Below are positions 57,158 to 64,000 of a DNA stretch of 64,000 nt, piece by piece. The notes under the pieces were generated by a model. That model searched no databases. It was given only the letters and a program-made list of their open reading frames with translations, and was not told where the DNA came from. The DNA lies in contig NBAY01000002.1 of the NCBI GenBank assembly GCA_002794775.1, positions 2,639,226-2,703,225 on the forward strand, written 5' to 3'. The position numbers and the translations under genes were made by a program. The stretch comes from Porodaedalea pini. Taxonomy: Eukaryota > Basidiomycota > Agaricomycetes > Hymenochaetales > Hymenochaetaceae. Numbering within the stretch: position 1 is the first letter of the stretch; each line of letters opens with the position of its first letter.

Positions 57158-58754
57158 GTTCCGAGAGTCTTGTCTATTCCCTTTCCAGGGATGAGTCATC
57201 CATTGGTTGGTCGGTAGATTTGGTGGTGCCTGTCTGACTTCCTCCTGGTGCAGGGACTGGTAGTGGGTTTCCTTCACCACTTCTATCATCCACTAGTCTG
57301 GTTGCTGCCGTTAGGCATTCTTCGTAGACCCGGGTGTATCCCATTGTTAAGCCAACTTCGCTGGGCGCTACATTGATGCCAATTACCACTTTGAGTTGTA
57401 CTCCGTAATAGGTTTGGGTGGCGTGGCGGTCTACTGTTAAGTAGCCATCGAAGCCCCTTCACCATGTAGTGATGAGGTCATCGATGATTTCATCTCTGAG
57501 TTCCCAGAGTTTGTGATGCGCTTCCTGTTGTGTCTGGCGGGTAGTGATTGGCCAGTCAAGGAGGATTGCCCATCGGCCACATTGTCGGTGGTGTTCCCTT
57601 TGTGTGATCCATATCGTAAGGCCTGCTAGTGCTGCGTACATTTGTTCATCTGCTAGCCACCATTTGAGCTCGTGCATGTATGCCGTACTCGTCCTTTCCT
57701 GCATAGCTGGCTCTTGCTGTCATTCGCTGAGCAGTCTGTGCTGCAAGGCAATGAGCATTGTGTTCTGTACTGATACCGCTTCCAGAATGCGTAGGAAGAT
57801 TCGCTCATGTGCTGCCCATGAGTAATTGTTAGGGTCGGGCGAATATTCCAATTCTTTAACCACGAAGGTGTTGCCTTCCAGACTGTATGGTCCTCTGAGT
57901 GGTGTATTACCGAGACAACTTTTACTTATCTTCGACTGATCCCGTAACCAGCTTCTCCTTCGCTGCCCTTATCAGGTGGAACCTGAGGTTGGTATTGAAA
58001 GCACTTAGTTACAGCAGATAGGGGAGGTAATGCCCTAGAGGGTCGAGAGACATTTGGCTATGCTGTGATGTTGTCTAGGGGGCAAACTGCAAGGCTTGGC
58101 GTAGCTGAGATGCACTCAACCAGACTTGGTTCTGTGGACAATGAGAGGAACCTTCTAAGCATGGCGTAGCCGAGGGTCTACTCAATCAAAGTCAATCCTT
58201 ATTCAACTTGGGACAAATCCTCAACCCAGTATGGGGCGGACTTGTTATTCAACCAAGGAGGATATTACACAGTGGTAGTTATAGATGTAGAGGTAGGGGT
58301 AAGAAGTAGCAGTGTTCTGTAACCTTCTGAAAGCAATAGAGAGTGGGGATCTGGGGTGCTAGTTACTCGGCCTTATATAGCCTACTGAATTTCTAATTTC
58401 TTTACATTCCGTCCAACCAGATGCCCTTCCGTCTCCTTCCTATGTTTCAGGTGGCCGCAGCACTTGGCTGCTGCGGTGGGGATGTATGCACATGTACTCT
58501 GTCCAATGGTTTGCTTCCTTTCTGCACCTTGAACTGCAGGTTTGAGTCACGTGATGTCATGACCCGCGCGCTCGGGTGAGTACATCACCGATTTGGTAGT
58601 CGGGCTCCCACGTTCTCCACATGCTTCAGTTCAATTAACTTCCTGCTTCTCCCGTGTGCTTCTATATCGGGGCTTTACTTTCCTGCTTCTCGAAGCGTCT
58701 TCCTTGGTTGTGGCACTGCCTAGCCTATCGGGTTGCATTGCTGCGCTTGGGTGG

Positions 58755-59279
58755 TCATTCTTCCCATTCAAATCCATTGGGGATAACCATGTGGATCCAT
58801 GGGTTATTCTTGGCTCGCCATTCAGTGTCAGGTCCACTCGGTGATAGGGCTGCTCCGCCGAGACATGTCTCCACTGTAAATGGTGGGTCATGTATTCCTA
58901 GGGCTAGAGTGATCTTGAATGTACATCTCCCTGACACGTGCTCGAATTTGTATAGTGTAATCATGCCTTGATGCTTTATGTCCCTGAGGTATGCCCAACA
59001 GTGCTTGAGTGCTGTCATTATGTGTATTGGTACATCATTCTCTTGTACTGGACTTGGGGTAGGTATTCGTATCATCATCTTGCAGTTCCTGCATTCTTCA
59101 TGTGGCTCCTTATCGTATTGGATGACTGTATCCCATTTGTAGTTTTCCATGTCACGTTCTTCTTTACTGATATGGACTTTATATGTCTTGGCATCTTGAT
59201 AGTAGATTGCCTGTCCTGTTTCAAAGTATGGGGATTGGCCTTCCCACTTGTGTGCTCGTAATGTGACGTCCTGGTCCAT
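58755..59279 (-). CDS. Unknown protein fragment of the nested insertion
   Basis: A 174-codon open frame from MDQDVTLRAHKWEGQS to GFEWEE and a stop. It is rich in Trp, Lys and Glu, with a CRNCKM pair (CxxC) and many His/Cys in the second half (HIMTALKHCWAYLRDIKHQG, FEHVSGRCTF). I recognise no family. It is probably one exon of the gene whose other pieces lie at 59318-59750 and 57174-57840. Function unknown. Confidence 0.4.
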   Translation of the reverse strand: MDQDVTLRAHKWEGQSPYFETGQAIYYQDAKTYKVHISKEERDMENYKWDTVIQYDKEPHEECRNCKMMIRIPTPSPVQENDVPIHIMTALKHCWAYLRDIKHQGMITLYKFEHVSGRCTFKITLALGIHDPPFTVETCLGGAALSPSGPDTEWRAKNNPWIHMVIPNGFEWEE

Positions 59280-59754
59280 TAATCCTATTGTCTTCAGGAG
59301 TTCTGGGACCTTCTGTGCTACGTTCTATAGTAGCATGCACTTGGTGCATTGGGGATCAACCTCCATTGGTTGTCCTTTGCTTTCTTGACATTTATGTACC
59401 ATGTCACAAGATGTGACAGTGTAGCTTGATTGTGACTGACAGATTTTTGCCTGGGCAAGTATCTGTCAAGATCAGGTGCCCACGGTGCCATGTGTATGAT
59501 TGACGATGATCTGCTTTGATCGACGTTTCCGAATGTGCGAAAATTTCCTTTCAGTAATGATATAGCTCCCAGCAGAAGTTGCACAGCTCCATTGACTCGG
59601 GTAGGTGTGTCTTATCGCTTCGGCGTGGCCATGCTGTTTGATATGCTTCTTGCGCTTGCTTCCTGGCTTTGTCATGGATTGTTGCAGGTGCCTCCTGGCT
59701 GAATCCTGGCTGGTAGGCAAATTGGTTCATCGTCGATCCTGTTGATCCCATGTC

Positions 59755-60690
59755 AATCTGCTGATCCTTCCTAAAATAGCAATTTCTTGTAACAGAAAGA
59801 AGGTGGTCGTCCATATAGGCGAGAAGGGGATGATTAAAGGGGAAGTGTTTATAATAGGCTTCGATGGCAGGAGCGGCTGCGAAGGTGGAAATAAGGGGAG
59901 AAAGGGGGGATCCCTGAGGAACACCCCAGTTGGGTTTGGTGAAGATATCAGAAAAGTATTGGTTAAAATGTAAAGAAATGGGGCGATTGCACATCCAATG
60001 GGAGATGCAATTAATTAGGTTGGGGTGGATATGAGAACATGTTAAACGATCAATAAGTAATGGATGGGAAATGTTGTCAAAAAAGCCTTGTATGTCAATG
60101 GTGACCACGAAGGTCAGCAAGTGACGTTGTCGAGGCTCAAGGGGACCAAGGCCAGGAGCGTTGGTGAAAGGTGAATGAATAAGAGGCTGGAAATTATTTA
60201 AATGTAAAAGTTCATAACAGGCGGTCAGCATGGATAATGCTTTCTGACAGCCGTGTTGTGAAGAAGGTATAAGAGAGCGTTGTTCAAAAATGACTTGAAG
60301 GTGGTTGAATAGAATGTGTTCAAATAATTTGCCCATTGTATCCACAAGGGCAATAGGGCGAAAAGAACAAGGAAGGGAAAAATCTGAGCATTTTGGTTTG
60401 GGAATGAAAGTGACAATAGAATATTTAAAGGAGGAAGGAAAATAACCAAAAGAAAGGCAAAAGGAAAAGAATTGAGAAAAGAATTGAGGTTCAAATTCAA
60501 TGAAAAGTTTCAAATGAAGGTAAGAGAAGCAATTGCTGCCCGGGGCAGTTGAGTCGTCAGTGCCCTTTAGGGCCCAGAGCATTTCATCGACAGAGACTGG
60601 CTTGATGTCGGTTAAGGGTGGGAGCATATGCTGGTCGCAATAAGTCAGGGGAAGCACGGGGAAGAAGGTGGAGTGGAATAAATCCAACTT
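59755..60690 (-). pseudogene. LINE reverse transcriptase
   Basis: One open frame carries RT blocks in order: APGSNCFSYLHLKLF, YSIVTFIPKPKCSDF, CSFRPIALVDTMGKLFEHIL, SQHGCQKALSMLTACYE, FVVTIDIQGFFDNISHPLL (first catalytic Asp), WGVPQGSPLSPLIS and LLAYMDDHLLS (YMDD, second and third catalytic Asp). The active-site residues are intact. The frame runs on into the nested insertion by chance. The fingers and palm are complete; the thumb lies beyond the insertion. Confidence 0.88.
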
Positions 60691-60801
60691 CTCGCTCTTG
60701 TTGAGGGTGTAATGCCCAGAGGGGAGTTTAAGGGCACCGATAGGGTGGCAATGACATGCTGTACCTATGTATTGTCACTTCCAGATGGATGAGTGATCCG
60801 A

Positions 60802-61860
60802 TCAGTGGAGTAGGTCACCGAAGAAGGAAGTTTTGGCAGCAGCAAGGGTTTTGTGGAGATGGGTGAGGCATTCCGGCAATGGATCATTACGATGTGCTTG
60901 ATAATTGTGACTGCATTGCTCAGTCCACCAGGAGTGGGGTCTGAAGTAATTTTGGGGTTTGCACTTTCGTAGAAAGCGGGTGATGAAAGAGGAAAACGCC
61001 GTGTAAAAGGAAAGTAATTTGGCATCCAGATCAGAAGGGGAAAAGATGTCGGAGGTATCAAAAGTAAAGGAGTGTGAATCACAAAACTTGGAAATAAGAG
61101 AAGGAAGATTGTGTTTACGGACAAGATGAAGTGGGTGTGTGTCCGGTGGGGGTTGAAATGAGATAGGTAAATTAAATATAAGGGGGAGGTAGTCCGAATG
61201 AAATTCAAATGAAGGGTTGCCAATGAGAAGGGATTGGCTAATGAATGAGGAAGTATCTGGGGAACTGATTACCAGGTCTAAAGTAGAAGATCCTTGGGGG
61301 TATAAGAAGGTGGGTGTGTTTGGGGGGTTGGCGATGATTAAAGAAGAGTTGTCCAGCCAACATAAAAAAGGTTTGGTGGAAGGAAAATAAAGAGATAACC
61401 AATTGTCTGACCAAAGGGCTGAATATTGGTTAAAATCACTGACTAGGATATGGGTGTTGGAGGATATGAGATTAGGGAAAGGGTCTTCAAACGAATGGGT
61501 GGAAGGGGAATTATAGACATTCCAAATGTAGACAGGAGGGAGTGAGGTACCACGGTCGATGCTGATGGTGACTTGGAATATGGGATGGGATAAGTGAGGG
61601 TGAGAGCTAAAAAGATGAGCAATGCGCAGGTGAATGAAAGTCACGCAACTGGGAGGGGTAGAAAGGGACGATGGGGGGAGTATGCAAATAAAGGAGTCGG
61701 AATTACAGGTGGCGTATTGCCGTTCACCTGCTGGGGACGACTTGGAAGGGACAATGGTAGAGATGGTGGAGATCTCCTGTAAACAAATGATGTCAGGGCA
61801 GAGGCTGCCACATTGAAAGAGAGACTTGAAAAGTAGGTCAGTAGTGGGTTCCGATCAACG
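60802..61860 (-). pseudogene. LINE APE-type endonuclease
   Basis: The start reads CPDIICLQEISTI (metal-binding Glu in LQE), then VYIWNVYNSPS, THILVSDFNQYSALW (expected G-D-F-N; Gly replaced by Ser), SSTLDLVISS and FEFHSDYLPLIFNLP, where the usual S-D-H is S-D-Y. Loss of the catalytic His would inactivate the nuclease. A tail with FRPHSWWTEQCSHNYQAHR links to the RT. A TGA lies just before SEPTTDLLF, and the link to the RT contains stops at about 60787 and 60760. Confidence 0.8.
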
Positions 61861-61889
61861 AACATTCAAAGAGAGAATAGAGAGTGTTG

Positions 61890-62366
61890 CAGTCATTGAA
61901 AGGGGGGTCAGTAATTTTGACAGGCTGGGCAGGTGGAAGACCTGGCATTATGGTCACCTTGACAGTTGATGCAGTGCGCAAAATGCTGGCATGCAAGGTT
62001 GTTAGCGGCAGTGCAGGGCGCACACCTGGCAACGTGTACTGCAGTTCGGTGCGGCTCGGAGCAAATGGTGCAGCACACCACTGAGCGGCATTAAGTTGAA
62101 GGGTGTCCCAGGTGATGGTAGTTATCGCATTGGGAGATAGTTGGACGAGCCCGCATCTCTTCGAGGCATCTAATGACACTGAAAATCGGGAGGTTGCGGT
62201 TGTTGTGGAGGAAGAAATGATTGAATGCTAGTTGGTTAGTGTCTTTTAGGATGATAGAGACATTGCAGAAATCCAAGGTGTTTAGGCATTCAATGGATGC
62301 CATGAAACAAGGGGGGTAGAGGAATTCCTGTTCGGCAAACTGGGGAAGGGAGGACAATTCTTCCAT
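61890..62366 (-). pseudogene. LINE gag-like ORF1 with zinc knuckles, frameshifted
   Basis: From MEELSSLPQFAEQEFLY the frame gives CDNYHHLGH and then a stop at 62093. The homologous reading continues one frame over with CRSVVCCTICSEPHRTAVHV, RCAPC and CINCQGDHNARSSTCPACQN, a CxxC-x3-H-x6-C knuckle typical of ORF1 nucleic-acid-binding proteins. A one-base shift separates the two parts. Confidence 0.72.
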
Positions 62367-62543
62367 CAGATCACGTTCAGTGTAGATGTTAGGACTTGAA
62401 CTTTTGCCTTTTCTTTTACTTTCCTTTTACCATCTCTTTTCCTTTAACCGCTCCTTTTTCATTATAATTAATCATTTTTTTCAATCATTTCCCACACTCC
62501 CTTCACATGACCTTCATTCATTCCATTCCGTTCATTTATGTAA

Positions 62544-62977
62544 TGTTAGATAATATAGTCCCATGGTCACCGCTATAAGAGGCCTCAGGAATCGCATGAA
62601 CTCCTTGTTCTGCTTTTCCTCTTACCTCCACGATGACCTAGGTGAGACTCATCTGCTCCTGTATTAGTTTACATTGTATTAATCCTCTTACCTCCGTGAC
62701 GACCTAGCCTGAGTATAGCATGTCCCGAGTCCCTGCTCGAGTATAGCACATCCCAGACAACAGTCAGCCGAGGCCTGCCCAGTCCGAGTCGTCTCCCAGG
62801 CTCCCGCCTAACATAAAAGCAGAACCCCACCCAGGCTCATCCTCAGTGTACATTGTTGCTGTTGACTCGCCTTCACCCGGTCTAGAGGAGTGCTCCCCTT
62901 GAAGGACTCGACGTGTAAACCCCCTAAACGACAACCCTCAACCCTGCCTGGACGTTTTCGGATGTTTGTGTATTACA
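62544..62977 (+). repeat. Probable 5' LTR of a Ty3/gypsy-like element
   Basis: Begins TGTTAGATAATATAG and ends GTGTATTACA, as expected for TG...CA termini, about 434 bases. A CATAAAAGCAG at about 62812 could be its TATA element on the + strand. Internal near-duplicates occur (CCTCTTACCTCCACGATGAC and CCTCTTACCTCCGTGACGAC). The other LTR lies outside the window, so the edges are inferred. It is followed by a leader and a gag ORF in the same orientation. Confidence 0.55.
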
Positions 62978-63635
62978 TAATACCCCCTAAACGACAACCC
63001 CCGACCCTACCCGAAAGTCCTACCGAGTCGGCTTAGTGCTAACCCGAGGCAGATGCCGACGAATCCGTCAGTGTCTAGAGCATTGTGACTGAAGGTTACC
63101 GCTCATCAACCTTTCTGACCCTGGCTCTCCGCATCTCCTTTGGTGGAGGAGCCACTTAACTTGGACGTGGGTGACACTACGTGTTCAGTCGTCAACATCG
63201 CTGTTGATTGTTATCTCCGCCGCATCGTTCCGCCTCATCATCAATTTTGCCGATGAACCCGTTCAACGTTGGCATAACCCCAGATCGAATGCACAACTGA
63301 TCCCTGTTCCTCCGCTGTCATCAAGATAGATCTCACCGATGAACAGCGACGGGCCCTTCCTGCATCAGCTTGTTGGGATCCAGACCGACCAAGCTACGTT
63401 GCAACCAACAATAGTGGCGTTACATACGATATCTGGTGGAGCGAGGTCCGGCATAGCTGGTATTTGATGAACGAAGAAGGAAGGAGAGCTAGGTGGCCCC
63501 CAGCCACCCCATCATCACCTGCACCCTCGACGTCCACCATCAACCTACCATCGACTCCAGGACGCTACCATGAGACCAATAGAGACCTGTCACCCCTGAC
63601 CCCCTGAACCCTCAACACCGACGCCTGAACCAGAG

Positions 63636-64000
63636 ATGTCGACAGGAGGTTTCAGTCAGCAGCAGATGGAGCAGATCGCGGCAATCATCGCAGGCGCCTT
63701 TGCCCATCAGGTGAACAACGCTCCAGCACCGGTCGCTGCAGCCAATCCCCCGACCCCAACCATCGATGTTGCCCAACCATGTGAATTCGCTGGTGGCGAC
63801 GACTACCTAGACTTTAGGTGCGAAGTCCTCCTTTTCGTCTCTGCAAACCCAAGCAGATACCCCATGTCAGAAAGTAAAATCTACGTGGCCCTCTCCTACC
63901 TAAAGGGTGGCAATGCAGCAACATGGGCACAAAACTACGTGGAGGAATCGACAACAGCTGGCATTGTGACCTTCACCGACAGTTGGACAAGGTTCCAAGA
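63636..64000 (+). CDS. gag of a Ty3/gypsy-like retrotransposon, 5' part
   Basis: Opens at ATG 63636 (MSTGGFSQQQMEQIAAII) and stays open to the window end. It reads AGAFAHQVNNAPAPVAAANP, then CEFAGGDDYLDFRCEVLLF, KIYVALSYLKGGNAATWAQN and TFTDSWTRFQ. This is the capsid-type retrotransposon gag pattern (F-x-G, LxFxxxxxxY, ALSYLxGxAxxWAxxY, W...F). The remainder (zinc knuckle, protease, RT, integrase) must lie to the right. Confidence 0.85.
   Translation, partial: MSTGGFSQQQMEQIAAIIAGAFAHQVNNAPAPVAAANPPTPTIDVAQPCEFAGGDDYLDFRCEVLLFVSANPSRYPMSESKIYVALSYLKGGNAATWAQNYVEESTTAGIVTFTDSWTRFQ

Larger units (their letters stand above)
56640..59755 (-). mobile_element. Unclassified insertion nested in the LINE
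   Basis: LINE homology stops after YMDDHLLSVTRNCYF (about 59770) and resumes at TNLARLRIQF (about 56632), leaving about 3.1 kb of unrelated DNA. On the - strand it holds pieces of one or more proteins: STMNQFAYQPGFSQEAPATI and WPRRSDKTHLPESMELCNFC (59750-59551), EKRD-rich HISKEERDMENYKWDTVIQY in a 174-codon frame (59279-58755), HELKWWLADEQMYAALAGL (57704-57459) and EVGLTMGYTRVYEECLTAAT (57389-57174). I see no transposase, integrase or RT motif and no clear terminal repeats. The low-coding middle (57850-58590) has a TATATAG at about 58374 and could be an LTR or promoter block. Confidence 0.5.
55124..62400 (-). mobile_element. Decayed LINE (non-LTR retrotransposon), split by an insertion
   Basis: Read on the - strand, from right to left: a gag-like region with zinc knuckles (62366 to about 61890), an APE-type endonuclease (about 61860-60802), a reverse transcriptase (60690 to about 59755), then after an interruption the post-RT region and an RNase H (about 56640-55280). 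The domain order fits a LINE of the kind carrying APE endonuclease, RT and RNase H, as in fungal Tad-like elements. Frameshifts and stops occur in every domain, so it is not autonomous. No poly(A)/(T) tail is clear at the left end, where the inverted repeat begins. Confidence 0.82.

Noticed and set aside
62921..63000. Repeat pair read as a possible CRISPR-like array
   Set aside because: Only two copies, in a eukaryotic retrotransposon; no array and no cas genes.

Overview
The window looks like nuclear DNA of a basidiomycete fungus, most likely an agaricomycete. Genes are closely packed on both strands and cut by many short introns (about 45-65 bases, GT...AG). Proteins such as Bck1, septin, INCENP and the rhomboid protease read as fungal. 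There is one tRNA gene. No prokaryotic-type operons are visible. Exon joins were worked out by eye from reading frames, splice sites and family motifs, so exon edges are approximate.

Layout of the single-copy part (1-53.9 kb): the 3' part of a probable Mediator subunit 16; a rhomboid protease (-); a dienelactone-hydrolase-like/SnoaL-like protein (-); kinetochore subunit Mis14/Nsl1 (-) head to head with the DNA-end-resection factor Ctp1/CtIP (+); GPI1 (-); an ankyrin plus DIL domain protein (-) head to head with RRP15 (+); GID8 (+); the cell-wall-integrity MAPKKK Bck1 (+); an IQ-motif protein with a 5-base microexon (+); a DUF866 zinc protein (-) divergent from a nitrilase (+); a small unknown protein; a Cdc3-type septin (+); a decayed copy and an intact copy of a TPR-MYND gene (+); INCENP (-); tRNA-Glu(CTC); two tandem Con-6 genes (+); RPB8 (-) and MMM1 (-); a tubulin-tyrosine-ligase-like protein (+); an 88-residue unknown (-); a YjbQ/UPF0047 gene (+); a Zn2Cys6 transcription factor (+); a zinc alcohol dehydrogenase that looks broken (-); and YTH1/CPSF30 (-).

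From about 53.9 kb the character changes abruptly to mobile DNA. First comes a near-perfect inverted repeat with about 400-base arms. It is followed by a decayed LINE-type retrotransposon on the - strand, with gag zinc knuckles, APE endonuclease, YMDD reverse transcriptase and RNase H. The LINE is split by a roughly 3.1-kb insertion of unrecognised type. The window ends with the 5' LTR and start of gag of a Ty3/gypsy-like element on the + strand.

The housekeeping part is rich in chromosome-segregation and cell-division genes (Mis14, INCENP, septin, Ctp1) and signalling or morphogenesis genes (Bck1, DIL-ankyrin, GPI1). This may be chance, since fungal gene order is weakly conserved. I did not find a convincing new multigene system. 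The strongest unusual signals are the palindrome, the unclassified nested insertion, the microexon, and several genes with single disabling lesions beside intact relatives.
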